This document shows, one piece after another, positions 42,847-50,717 of a stretch of 64,000 bases of DNA. Source of the stretch: Micromonospora sonchi (GTDB lineage: Bacteria > Actinomycetota > Actinomycetes > Mycobacteriales > Micromonosporaceae); the NCBI RefSeq assembly GCF_014646235.1, contig NZ_BMNB01000031.1, positions 1 through 64,000 of the forward strand. The letters run 5' to 3'. Position 1 is the first letter of the stretch. The number at the start of each line of letters is the position of its first letter. The notes under the pieces were generated by a model. That model was not told the origin of the DNA, searched no databases, and was given only the letters and a program-made list of their open reading frames with translations. A program made the translations under genes and the position numbers.

Positions 42847-44721
42847 ATGAGAAACCGGATCGTCTATCTGGTCATCGCTGTGCTCGCCGTCGCCTCAGGC
42901 CTGCTCGCCGCGATGCTCCCGGCGTCCGCCGCCGGCGGGTGTGCCGTGGAGATGCACCACCGCTCCAGCTCCGCATCGGTGAGCTACGGTCAAATCCGCG
43001 TCATGAGCGTCGGTCGGCCACTGCCCGACTGGACGCTCCAGTTCCAGCTTCAGTACGTGACCGAGCAGATCAAACACGTCGGCTACCTGTTCGGGGAGCA
43101 GCCCTGGGAGCAGCACGGCAAGCAGGTCACCCTGCGCGGCCTGCCCGGTGACGTGTTGCCGGCAGACTTCCCGGTGTTCATCGACTACGTCATGACACGC
43201 GGGGCCAAGCTTGGCAACGCGTCCGCCTTCACACTCAACGGCATCGCCTGTGCGACCGTGCTGCCGCCATGGGCCTCGCCCAGCCCGTCGCTGAACCCCA
43301 ATCCGAGCTCGACGGTGAGCCCCAGTCCCGGGCCGGACCCGAACCGGCCGCTCGTGGAACTCACGCGGCCCGAGGCCGGTGACCCGTTCTTCGCCTCGGC
43401 GACGATCATGACGGAGGCCACCGCCACGCCGGCACCGGGTCGACAGATCACCCGGGTCGAGTTCTTCGGCTGGGGCAACGGGCGGGAACGCGTCCTGCTC
43501 GGCACCGACACGACCGCGCCGTACACCGCGCAGTGGCGCGCCCTGCCGGCGGGCGTGTACGGCCTGGAGGCCTGGGCGTACGACAACGAAGGCGCAACGC
43601 GGAACAGCGTGTCGGTGATCATTCGGGTATATACACCCAGCGAGAAACGACAGGCGCCATACATCAGCGTGGTACGCGACAAGCTCTGGGGCATCTCCCC
43701 GGTCATCGAAGCGGCAGCTCCCCGCCGGCTGGCACCTCTCACGCGCACCGGCGCGGAGTCCCGATGCGTACATGGGCAGGGCATCTGGGACGGTCTGGTC
43801 GACGCGACCACCGTCGCCCGGCTCGCCAGCCGCGGCGTCAAGGCGGTGTACATCCCGCTCAACGAAGCCTGCTGGCTCGGCCTGCCGTACGTCCAGCGGC
43901 GCTACGGCGGCGAGCCGTATCAGCAGGAGGTGGCCGCGTACGTACATCGGCTGAGGGCCGTCGGCATCACGCCGATCGTCGCGCTCGCCTGGAGTCACGG
44001 CCGGTACACCGGCCCGGGTGCGATCTGCCGGGAGGAGCGGGCGGTCTGCGCCAAGCCGATGCCGCACGCCACATACGCCCTCGACTTCTGGGCGAGCGTC
44101 GGTTCAAGGCTGGGCTCCTACGAATCGGTCGTGTTCGACCTGTTCTCGACGCCCCACCCGGACCGGGCGATCGACGATCCCGCGCTGGCCTGGACGTGCT
44201 GGCGAGACGGGGACCAGGCATGCTCCGCGCTCGGCTATCCGGTGATCGGCATGCAGAGGCTGCTGATCGAGACCCAGCGCCATGTCCCCGGTGTGATGCT
44301 CGCCAGCAGCCTGGACGGCGGAAACGACCTCTCCCGATGGGAGACCTACCGGCCGTTCAGCGGGACCTACAACGCGGCCGCGGCCTGGCGGCCGGCGACA
44401 CCCGGTGACTGCCGACCGCCAACGCTGGCGCAGGCACCCGTCGTCGTCACCGCCACCTGCCGTCAGGGCACAGGCAATCCTGGCAATGTTGACAATTCGC
44501 GGGTGAACTCCATGACCCAGTTCGATTCCCAGGTCTGCCCGCCGTCGGCGGAGAACTCCTGCTCCCAGCGCGCCGAGGTGGGCGTGATGTCGGACCAGAT
44601 GAAGTGCGCTCTGATCGGCTTTCCGTCGTGTGTGTCGTCGCCGAAGAAGTCGCCGCGGCCGTCGGTGAAGGTGCCCACCACCGGCGGGAAGAGCCGGCCG
44701 CTGCGGCTGTCCGCCCAGTAG
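42847..44721 (+). pseudogene. Secreted CBM2/Ig/GH5-like protein lacking catalytic glutamates, with read-through 3' end
   Basis: ATG 42847 (GGGGGA upstream), signal peptide to ASAAG (about 30). Residues 32-135 start and end with Cys and resemble a CBM2-like binding domain; a Pro/Ser linker (140-165) and an Ig-like domain (168-262) follow; residues 270-540 resemble a GH5 cellulase (VKAVYIPLNEACWLGLPYVQ). Where GH5 has the acid/base Asn-Glu-Pro, this protein reads DLFSTPHPD, and near the expected nucleophile it reads VVVTATCR without Glu. Beyond residue 540 the frame runs antisense through the neighbouring gene for 85 codons, so the native stop appears lost. Either a decayed gene or a binding pseudoenzyme with an altered end. 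Confidence 0.65.
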
Positions 44722-44942
44722 AGCGACCACTCCTTGCGCTCGGTGTCGAACAGGCGCAGGGTGAAGCCGCGGCTGCCGAGCGTCGGGAAGTCGATCTCCT
44801 CGGTGTTCCCGCCGCCGTTGAAGATCGACTGGCAGGTCACCGTGCTGGGGAAGGTCTCCCATTCGTCGCTGCCGACGAACAGGGTCCGGAGTCGGCGGTT
44901 GGCCACGTTCCACGAGCCGACGAGAAAGTCAAAATCGTTCAT
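44463..44942 (-). CDS. DUF1579-like lipocalin-type protein
   Basis: 159 residues from ATG 44942; ATG 44954 is possible too, and neither has a good ribosome site. MNDFDFLVGSWNVANRRLRT and the later FNGGGNTEEIDFPTLGSRGF, EWSLYWADSRSGRLFPPVVG and the final WEQEFSADGGQTWESNW are the pattern of small beta-barrel proteins related to DUF1579. The last residues after WVMEFTR (ELSTLPGLPVP) look like an extension created at the junction with the GH5-like gene. Divergent from the WYL regulator across a perfect palindrome, so it is that regulator's likely target. Function unknown. Confidence 0.72.
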   Translation of the reverse strand: MNDFDFLVGSWNVANRRLRTLFVGSDEWETFPSTVTCQSIFNGGGNTEEIDFPTLGSRGFTLRLFDTERKEWSLYWADSRSGRLFPPVVGTFTDGRGDFFGDDTHDGKPIRAHFIWSDITPTSARWEQEFSADGGQTWESNWVMEFTRELSTLPGLPVP

Positions 44943-44966
44943 AGCGACGATCATCGCGGACTACCC

Positions 44967-44983
44967 CTGACAGCTCCTGTCAG
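44967..44983. promoter_or_regulatory. Operator palindrome CTGACAG-CTC-CTGTCAG
   Basis: Perfect 7-bp arms around CTC, midway in the 62-bp gap between the DUF1579-like gene and the WYL regulator. Best candidate binding site for the regulator, controlling both divergent promoters. Confidence 0.75.
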
Positions 44984-45004
44984 TGGCGTGGCAGACTCTC
45001 ACAG

Positions 45005-45982
45005 ATGCGCGCCAGCCGACTGCTGTCCCTGCTGTTGCTGCTGCAGAACCGGGGCCGGATGAGCGCCGCGCACCTGGCTGCGGAACTCGGCGTGACCTCC
45101 CGGACGGTCTACCGCGACGTGGAGGCCCTCGCCGCAGCGGGCGTGCCGATCTACGCCGAGCACGGCCCGACCGGCGGATACCAGCTCATGGCGGGCTACC
45201 GCACCCGACTGACCGGGCTGACCGCCGACGAGGCCGAGTCGCTGTTCCTGACCGGCATGCCGCAACCCGCCGCCGAGCTGGGTCTCGGTGCCCAGGTGGC
45301 CGCCGCCGAACTCAAGCTGATGGCGGCGCTGCCGATCCCGTACCGGGATGCCTCGATCCGCATCCGGCAGCGCTTCCACCTCGACGCCCCGGGCTGGTAC
45401 CACGAGCCCGACGCGGTGCCGCACCTGCTCGCCGTCGCCGACGCCCTCTGGCAGGACCAGGCCATCGAGGTCCAGTACCGGCGCTGGTCGCCCCGGCCGG
45501 GCGAGGTCACCCGACGGCTGCACCCGCTGGGTCTCGTCCTCAAGGCGGGCGTCTGGTACCTGATCGCCGCCGCGCATGGTCAGCCACGCACCTACCGCGT
45601 CTCCGCGATCGTGAGCCTGCGACCGCTACCCGAGCGGTTCACCCGACCGGACGGCTTCGATCTGGCCGCGTTCTGGCACGCGCACGTCGAACGCTACGAG
45701 CAGGCCGACACCGACGAGGTGGCCACCGTACGACTGACACCGGCCGGAGTCAGCGCCCTGCCCGACGCACTCGGACCGAAGGCCGCCCGGCTGGCACTGC
45801 GTACCCTCACTCCCGCCGACCCCGACGGCTGGCGACAAGCGACGGTCCCGTTGGAGAACGTGCCACACGCCGTCGCAACTCTGCTCCGCCTCGGACCGGA
45901 CGTTCAGGTCCTCGCTCCCACCCAGCTCGTCACCCACATGGCAGCGACGATCCAGGCGATGGCCCGCCTCTATCCCGCCTGA
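45005..45982 (+). CDS. YafY-type HTH regulator with WYL domain
   Basis: 325 residues. The N-terminal winged helix-turn-helix (about 1-60) reads RGRMSAAHLAAELGVTSRTV then YRDVEALAAAGVPIYAEHGP, the DeoR/YafY pattern. The WYL domain (about 140-215) shows VQYRRWSPRPGEVTRRLHPL and LVLKAGVWYLIAAAHGQPRT with its Trp-Tyr-Leu triad and basic ligand-binding surface, followed by a WCX-type C-terminal domain. WYL regulators sense nucleic acid or nucleotide ligands or act as simple repressors. ATG 45005 lies just after a palindrome, so autoregulation is likely. Confidence 0.88.
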   Translation: MRASRLLSLLLLLQNRGRMSAAHLAAELGVTSRTVYRDVEALAAAGVPIYAEHGPTGGYQLMAGYRTRLTGLTADEAESLFLTGMPQPAAELGLGAQVAAAELKLMAALPIPYRDASIRIRQRFHLDAPGWYHEPDAVPHLLAVADALWQDQAIEVQYRRWSPRPGEVTRRLHPLGLVLKAGVWYLIAAAHGQPRTYRVSAIVSLRPLPERFTRPDGFDLAAFWHAHVERYEQADTDEVATVRLTPAGVSALPDALGPKAARLALRTLTPADPDGWRQATVPLENVPHAVATLLRLGPDVQVLAPTQLVTHMAATIQAMARLYPA

Positions 45983-45988
45983 CCAACG

Positions 45989-46294
45989 CTACGGCAGTCC
46001 GCTGTAACCGGTCCCTCGCCACGATCCGGTCCCCCCCTTGTCAAGGTAGAGCGCGCCGGTGAGGCTGTCGACGTAGACCAACGGAGGTTCAAGAGGTTCC
46101 GAGGTGCCGGGCACTTTCGGGAACTCCAGGGCGATGAACCCGGAAGTCATGCCGGCGTGCGCGCCGGCAGCCAGCGGAAGCACCCGGAGCTGCACGCTGG
46201 GCGAGAGGGTCACGTCGAGCAGGTGCTGAAGCTGGGCGGCCATCACCTTCGGCCCGCCGACGGCTTGACGGATGACCGCCTCGCTCAGCACCAC
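45989..46294 (-). pseudogene. DUF5753 regulator, C-terminal remnant
   Basis: About 100 codons matching only the last part of an XRE-DUF5753 protein: LSEAVIRQAVGGPKVMAAQL, then TLSPSVQLRVLPLAAGAHAG and a final PPLVYVDSLTGALYLDK. The DNA-binding half is gone; upstream of 46294 the sequence turns into a GNAT remnant on the other strand. There is no ribosome site at the apparent start. Compare the intact family member at 17065-17832. Confidence 0.75.
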
Positions 46295-46305
46295 CGACAG
46301 GTGCG

Positions 46306-46722
46306 GTGGCCGAGGGTTGCGCGGCCAGCTCGGACGAGCGGCGTGCCGCGCTGGACGCGATCGCCGGTGGTCATGCGTTGAAGTTCCTGCTGCTCGAGGA
46401 GATGTTAGGCGCTTGGCAGCCCGAGCAGCCGCATCACTATCTCGCCCTCCTTGCCGTTGACCCGCGACGGCAGCGTCAGGGCCTCGGCAGCGCCCTGCTC
46501 GCGGCGCATCATCGTCGGCTCGGGCAGCGCAACCTGCCCGCGTACCTGGCGGCCACCACCCTGCGTAACCGGCGGTTCTACCGACGCCACGGTTACACCA
46601 CGGGCCCCAGCATGGCGCTACCCGACTCCGGCCCGATCCTGTGGCGCATGTGGCGTGGCACGAGCGACGGTCACCGCCGCTCCCCCGGCCTGTCCGCCCG
46701 GTTGCACCGCCGGTCCCTGTGA
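46306..46722 (+). pseudogene. GNAT acetyltransferase, C-terminal remnant
   Basis: The part from about 46390 on is a good GNAT C-terminal half: HHYLALLAVDPRRQRQGLGS with the acetyl-CoA loop R-R-Q-R-Q-G-L-G, then LPAYLAATTLRNRRFYRRHG and a final strand ending near WRMWRG. The N-terminal strands and helices are missing, and the frame begins at the break with the DUF5753 remnant. The last about 20 codons are Arg/Ser-rich and probably not original. Probably inactive, though a short expressed form cannot be excluded. Confidence 0.65.
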
Positions 46723-46765
46723 CTGCCGCCCGCCCGGCAGAAGCATTGCCGCCACCACTACCTGC

Positions 46766-46822
46766 TGATCAAGAGGTTTGCGTCTCGCGATACGCCTGTC
46801 AGAGACCAAAACCTCTTGGTCA
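46766..46822. repeat. Long nested inverted repeat between GNAT remnant and VOC gene
   Basis: AAGAGGTTT (46771-46779) and AAACCTCTT (46809-46817) are exact complements, extended outward by TGATC/GGTCA with one mismatch, and an inner pair GTCTC/GAGAC (46782-46786, 46802-46806) nests within. It can act as a bidirectional terminator between convergent genes. The unit looks like a mobile intergenic element. Confidence 0.75.
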
Positions 46823-46823
46823 A

Positions 46824-47288
46824 CTAATTCTCGGTGCCGAAGCCGTCGAGCGTGGCGCGCTCGTCGAGCGTACGCTGCTCTTGGAAGATCGTGATGTGCA
46901 GGCCGGCCGGCGCGTCCAGGCGGGCGTTGACCGACTGCCATGGCGTGGTGGTGGGCGGGGCGACCTGGGTGGCACCCGCGGCTACCAGGCGGCCGGTGGT
47001 GCCTGCGGTGTCGTCGACCTCGAATGCCACGCGCAGTCGGGGCGCGACCTGCCGTCCCACCTCGACGTCGTCGATCATCCGCTTCTGTGCCGGATTGGCG
47101 ATTTCCAGGGTGGCGCGTCCGGCGTCCAGGATCACCACTCGGGCCTCGTCGCCGCTGGAGAAGGCGGCCTGCTCCGGCAGGCCGAGCACGTCTCGATAGA
47201 AGGCCACCGCCGCCTCGTAGTCGTCGGCTTCGACCACCAGCCGCAACTGGCGGACCGAAGGGGGCGTGGGCTGCTCGGACGAGTTCAC
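46824..47288 (-). CDS. VOC-family (glyoxalase/bleomycin-resistance fold) protein
   Basis: 154 residues from GTG 47288 with GGAG 9 bases upstream. The vicinal-oxygen-chelate fold is shown by VRQLRLVVEADDYEAAVAFY, RDVLGLPEQAAFSSGDEARV, VILDAGRATLEIANPAQKRM and the second half LRVAFEVDDTAGTTGRLVAA ending DAPAGLHITIFQE. The usual metal-binding His/Glu positions are partly occupied (Glu in LEIAN), so it may bind a ligand without metal. Function not assignable from context; a second VOC gene is divergent at 47561. Confidence 0.82.
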   Translation of the reverse strand: MNSSEQPTPPSVRQLRLVVEADDYEAAVAFYRDVLGLPEQAAFSSGDEARVVILDAGRATLEIANPAQKRMIDDVEVGRQVAPRLRVAFEVDDTAGTTGRLVAAGATQVAPPTTTPWQSVNARLDAPAGLHITIFQEQRTLDERATLDGFGTEN

Positions 47289-47560
47289 TGTTTCGATCTC
47301 CAGCGGGTCAAGGGTGGACGCCCGCCATGGGGACAAACACCCACGCTGCGGCGCCCCCAACGGTGCGGGCTCGTTTCGTGAGCAACGCTACCGAAGCTCC
47401 GGGAGGCGATGGAGTTGCCGGGTCGGGTGGGCGGTGGGTGAACGTTGCGTCTGCCGGCGCAGATCAGGTCCGCCTCGGCCCACCCCACCCCAGGTGTACC
47501 GGTACTACGACGTGGACCGGCCACACTGAGCGGGACGCCAACCGGACCGGGAGCACATCG

Positions 47561-48307
47561 ATGACCACCGAAGAGCGGATCCAGCCGAACGAGTCCGCCG
47601 TGCCGTTGCTGCCCTGCGTGGCGGTGGATGAAACGCTCACCTTCTGGCGGGCGCTCGGTTTCGCGGTGACCTGGGAGCAGCGCAAGCCCTACCTCTACCT
47701 GGCCTTTCACTACAGTGGCTTCGAGCTGCACTACGGCCGGGCACCCCACGGGATCGACACGCCGACCGAGAGCGGCTGCGGCGCCCTGGTGATGGTCGAC
47801 GCGGTCGCGCCGTACCATGGCGCGTTCACCACGGCGATGCGCGCCGCGTACGGCAAGGTGCTCGCCCGCGGACTGCCCCGGATCACCCGCTACCGGCCCG
47901 GGGCGTCACGCTTCAGCATCGTCGACCCGTCCGGCAACACCATCATCTTCATTCGCCGCGACGAACCGTCCGAGTTGGAGTACGGCGGATCGCCGCGGCT
48001 GTCGGGACTGGCCCGGGTCCTGGACAACGCGCGCATCCTGCGCGAGTTCAAGCGCGACGACCTGGCCTCCTTCCGGGCGCTGAACTCGGGCCTGCGCCGG
48101 CACGGTGAAGCGGCACCCACCGTCGAGCAGGCACTGGCACTCGCCGCGTTGATCGAGCTGTCGGCCGCGCTGGAGAAGCCGGACCTCGTGCCCGGGTGGG
48201 GTGCCCGGCTGCGCGCCCTGCCACTGACCGCCGAGGAACTGGCGCGGGTACGGCTGGCGGTCGCCGATCCCGCCGTACTCGAACCCTGGTTGCCCGAGGC
48301 TCGCTGA
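47561..48307 (+). CDS. VOC-domain protein with C-terminal helical extension
   Basis: 248 residues from ATG 47561 (GGGAG about 8 bases upstream). Residues 10-135 are a single glyoxalase/bleomycin-resistance-like domain (VPLLPCVAVDETLTFWRALG, YLAFHYSGFELHYGRAP, RFSIVDPSGNTIIFIRRDEP). Residues 140-248 form a helical region (LARVLDNARILREFKRDD, LALAALIELSAALEKPDL) not part of the fold, probably a dimerisation or partner domain. The usual acidic metal ligand at the end of the domain is replaced by Ile-Phe, so an enzymatic role is uncertain; drug or ligand binding is possible. Confidence 0.78.
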   Translation: MTTEERIQPNESAVPLLPCVAVDETLTFWRALGFAVTWEQRKPYLYLAFHYSGFELHYGRAPHGIDTPTESGCGALVMVDAVAPYHGAFTTAMRAAYGKVLARGLPRITRYRPGASRFSIVDPSGNTIIFIRRDEPSELEYGGSPRLSGLARVLDNARILREFKRDDLASFRALNSGLRRHGEAAPTVEQALALAALIELSAALEKPDLVPGWGARLRALPLTAEELARVRLAVADPAVLEPWLPEAR

Positions 48308-48343
48308 GGCCGGACGCCGGTGCGGCCACTCGCGGCGACGCGG

Positions 48344-48372
48344 ACAAGTATTTGATCTGATACAGTACTTGT
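48344..48372. promoter_or_regulatory. PadR operator and leaderless promoter
   Basis: ACAAGTA (48344-48350) and TACTTGT (48366-48372) are perfect 7-bp arms 15 bases apart, immediately before the GTG start at 48374. A -10-like TACAGT (48361-48366) ends 7 bases before that GTG, implying an mRNA beginning at the start codon. PadR-family operators typically have such spaced arms covering the promoter. Confidence 0.65.
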
Positions 48373-48373
48373 C

Positions 48374-48769
48374 GTGGTAGATAAGTCCACTCTCTCCGAC
48401 GACGAGGTGCTCGCCGCCGACCTGCTACGCGGTCACACCGACACGATCGTGCTGGGGATCCTGCGCCGCACCGACAGCTACGGCTTCGAGATCTTCAAGC
48501 GGATCCGGGACAGCACCGGCGGCCGGCACGAGATCAAGGAAGCCACCCTCTACGCCAGCTACCGCCGGCTCGCCCGCGACGGGCTCATCGAGTCGTACTG
48601 GGGTGACGAGACCCAGGGCGGCCGACGCAAGTACTACCGCATCACCGACGCCGGCCGGGCCGTCTTCCAGCGCAACGTGGCGGCCTGGACGGTGACCCGC
48701 GACCTCATCGACACCCTGCTCGACCTGGCCGGCCGGGCCGACAACCCATCTGGAGGGCAGCCCGCATGA
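48374..48769 (+). CDS. PadR-family transcriptional regulator
   Basis: 131 residues. The winged helix (about 18-100) is typical: LLRGHTDTIVLGILRRTDSY, GFEIFKRIRDSTGG, EIKEATLYASYRRLARDGLI and the wing GDETQGGRRKYYRITDAGRA. PadR proteins repress genes of detoxification or membrane permeases and often sit before their target. Here the stop overlaps the start of the permease-prefix membrane gene (ATGA), so that gene is co-expressed. No ribosome binding site precedes GTG 48374, in keeping with leaderless translation. Confidence 0.88.
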   Translation: MVDKSTLSDDEVLAADLLRGHTDTIVLGILRRTDSYGFEIFKRIRDSTGGRHEIKEATLYASYRRLARDGLIESYWGDETQGGRRKYYRITDAGRAVFQRNVAAWTVTRDLIDTLLDLAGRADNPSGGQPA

Positions 48770-49665
48770 ACACCCCACACCCCACCGACGCCACCCTGGA
48801 CATCCACCGCCTCCTCGACGAGGCGTTCGCCGGGGTTGCAATGAGCCCGGAGCGGCAGGACCTCAAGGAGGAGATCCGAGCCAACCTGGTCGCCCGCGTC
48901 GGCGAACTGGTCGACACCGGCCACTCCCCCACCACCGCCGCCCGCCAGGCCATCACGGAACTCGGCGACCTGGCACCACTGCTCGACGCCACTCCGGCGT
49001 CCGGCCGCGACGAGGCGAGCGCGGAATGGGCGCGGCACCGGGTACGCCCCGCTCCCGGGTTCCTGGTCCGCACGGCGCTGCTGGCCGTACTCGGCGTCGC
49101 CGGGCTCGTCCTGCTGGTGCTGGCGGCGACCGACATCGCCGTACCGTCAGGGTGGCTGCCGCTCGCGGTCGCCGTCGTCGCGGTCGCGGCCGGTGCCGGC
49201 ACCGCGGACGCGCTGCGCCAGGAGACGTCGATCAGCTATCCGGTGCCGACCGCCCGCGCTGCCGGGTACGGTCTCGGCGTCGCGCTCGGCCTGGCCGGAC
49301 TCGGCGCGGGCTGGCTCCATCTGACCGGTGCCGGCCTGCCGTGGCTGCTCGGCGGAGCGCTCGCGGCGGTCGCGTCGGTGGTGTTCTTCACCTACCTCGG
49401 CGGCACCCAGACCAATCGGCACAAGCCGTGGGTGCTGCGGATGGCGGCGAATCACCACCTTTCCGACCGATTCTCCGAGGACCCGGCCACCGCCGCCCGG
49501 TTCGGGCTCTACACGGCCGCCATCTGGCTGGTCGCGATCGCCGCCTTCGTGGTGCTCGGTCTCAGCGCCGGTTGGGCCTGGTCCTGGCTGCCCCTGCTCG
49601 GCGGCACGGTCGTCATGCTGCTCACGCTCGCCCGCATGCAGTTCGGCCCACGCCCCTCGGCGTGA
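48766..49665 (+). CDS. Permease-prefix-domain membrane protein
   Basis: 299 residues. The N-terminal about 80 residues (TLDIHRLLDEAFAGVAMSPE, RQDLKEEIRANLVARVGELV, AARQAITELGDLAPLL) are a permease-prefix domain, found before ABC permeases and in PadR-linked membrane proteins. About six membrane helices follow (for example 103-122, 128-146, 165-183, 190-207, 248-266 and 270-288) with the cytoplasmic loop GGTQTNRHKPWVLRMAANHH. Co-transcribed with PadR, it is the usual PadR-controlled envelope-stress partner. Substrate or activity unknown. Confidence 0.82.
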   Translation: MNTPHPTDATLDIHRLLDEAFAGVAMSPERQDLKEEIRANLVARVGELVDTGHSPTTAARQAITELGDLAPLLDATPASGRDEASAEWARHRVRPAPGFLVRTALLAVLGVAGLVLLVLAATDIAVPSGWLPLAVAVVAVAAGAGTADALRQETSISYPVPTARAAGYGLGVALGLAGLGAGWLHLTGAGLPWLLGGALAAVASVVFFTYLGGTQTNRHKPWVLRMAANHHLSDRFSEDPATAARFGLYTAAIWLVAIAAFVVLGLSAGWAWSWLPLLGGTVVMLLTLARMQFGPRPSA

Positions 49666-50064
49666 GTCCGCGTGCGGACCGGCCGACAGCGGCGGGCTGC
49701 CCTTCGCTCCTGAAGGCGTGATGTCACACGGACATAAATATTTCACAGTGACATGACGCTCAACCAGAAAAGCACCTGCTCGCTGGGCACGGATCCTCTT
49801 CATACCCGACGACGCTGAGGGGCGTCGATGTTGCCGGGGCGGGGCCAAACGTGTTGGAATGACTCACATCGCCGCAGCGCGGGGGCAACCGCGTTGGGAA
49901 CGGCCAGCACGGGAGCATCGCAGTGCCGGCAGCGCGCCGGTTTGGCAGACGGTCGCGCGCCGCATCACCGGGCCATCTCCATGACGACGGGCACATGTAC
50001 CCGGGCAGATGTCCCGATGCGGTCTGCCAACGCACCAGAACCGGCGACGAGGTGAGAAGCAAAC
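49666..50064. other. Intergenic region with an AT-rich dyad
   Basis: About 400 bp without a supported gene. It holds the dyad CGTGATGTCAC (49717-49727) and GTGACATGACG (49748-49758), imperfect at one position, around an AT-rich core. Its right part also matches 55372-55398. The rest is GC-rich and shows no convincing coding pattern. Confidence 0.6.
49733..49759 (-). repeat. 27-bp AT-rich element, copy 1
   Basis: Read on the minus strand, the segment starts GCGTCATGTCAC and contains TGA and ATATTTA; 23 of 27 bases match 55372-55398 on the plus strand. The low GC content is exceptional for this DNA, so a protein-binding or promoter role is likely. Confidence 0.55.
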
Positions 50065-50646
50065 ATGATTTCCCGGGAGAGTTCCGCGGGGTGGTATCGA
50101 AACCGCTTCGTGTGGGTGGCGGTGATCCTGCTGACGGTGTCGGTCGGCGCGGTCGCACTGGTCAACTCGGCCGGCTCGAAGGCGGAGCCGGCGGATGTGC
50201 ACGCGCAGGTCGTGACCCGGATGCGGACCATCCTCGAACAGGCGGACCCGGGGCAACACAACCACGCGCACCATGGCCAGCAGGTGACCGCCGAGGGGGA
50301 GGCGAAGCCGCCGGTGATCTGCGGGGTGCACGTCTACGGCTACGAGCCGGCCGACGTGACCACGCTCGCCGACGTGCAGACGGTCTACGCCTTCCACCTC
50401 TGCGGGATCGCCGAGCCGCAGCGCCCCTGGGACGTGGCGGTCAAGCTGGCCGGCCCGCTCATCATGGACCTGTCCACCCAACCGCCCGGCATCCAGGTGG
50501 TCGAGGCGACCGAGGACGTCATCTTCGTCGACCGGCTGCGGCAGATGTTCCCGGCCAAGTACCTCGAGCCGGCGCTCAAGGAGGCGGTGGGCGCCTCGGA
50601 AATGGCCGAGCTACGCCGGCGGTACGACGCCGCAGCCGGGCTCTGA
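50065..50646 (+). CDS. Membrane-anchored protein of unknown function
   Basis: 193 residues from ATG 50065 (GAGGTGAGAAG upstream). One transmembrane helix (about 14-34, FVWVAVILLTVSVGAVALVN) puts the remaining 155 residues outside the cell. A His-rich stretch (QHNHAHHGQQV, about 64-74) may bind metal, and two cysteines (ICGVHVYG and FHLCGIA) could form a disulphide. The C-terminal part (IMDLSTQPPGIQVVEATEDV, LRQMFPAKYLEPALKEAV) looks like a small alpha/beta domain. No family recognised; no obvious operon partner. Confidence 0.7.
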   Translation: MISRESSAGWYRNRFVWVAVILLTVSVGAVALVNSAGSKAEPADVHAQVVTRMRTILEQADPGQHNHAHHGQQVTAEGEAKPPVICGVHVYGYEPADVTTLADVQTVYAFHLCGIAEPQRPWDVAVKLAGPLIMDLSTQPPGIQVVEATEDVIFVDRLRQMFPAKYLEPALKEAVGASEMAELRRRYDAAAGL

Positions 50647-50670
50647 CCACGCTGACCGGCCGGGCAGGAC

Positions 50671-50717
50671 ACCGCCGCCCCGGCCGGTCAGGACCACCGC
50701 CGCCCCGGCCGGTCAGG
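50671..50717 (+). repeat. 22-bp tandem repeat at the 3' end of the GH51 gene
   Basis: ACCGCCGCCCCGGCCGGTCAGG occurs at 50671-50692 and 50696-50717 (period 25). The second copy contains the GH51 stop codon, so the duplicate lies just beyond the gene. Both arms contain CCGGCCGG and can fold. Confidence 0.75.

Noticed and set aside
49828..50055. 75-codon plus-strand open frame before the membrane-anchored protein gene
   Set aside because: No ribosome site, no recognisable residue pattern; the neighbouring ATG 50065 gene has a good signal and clear membrane helix.
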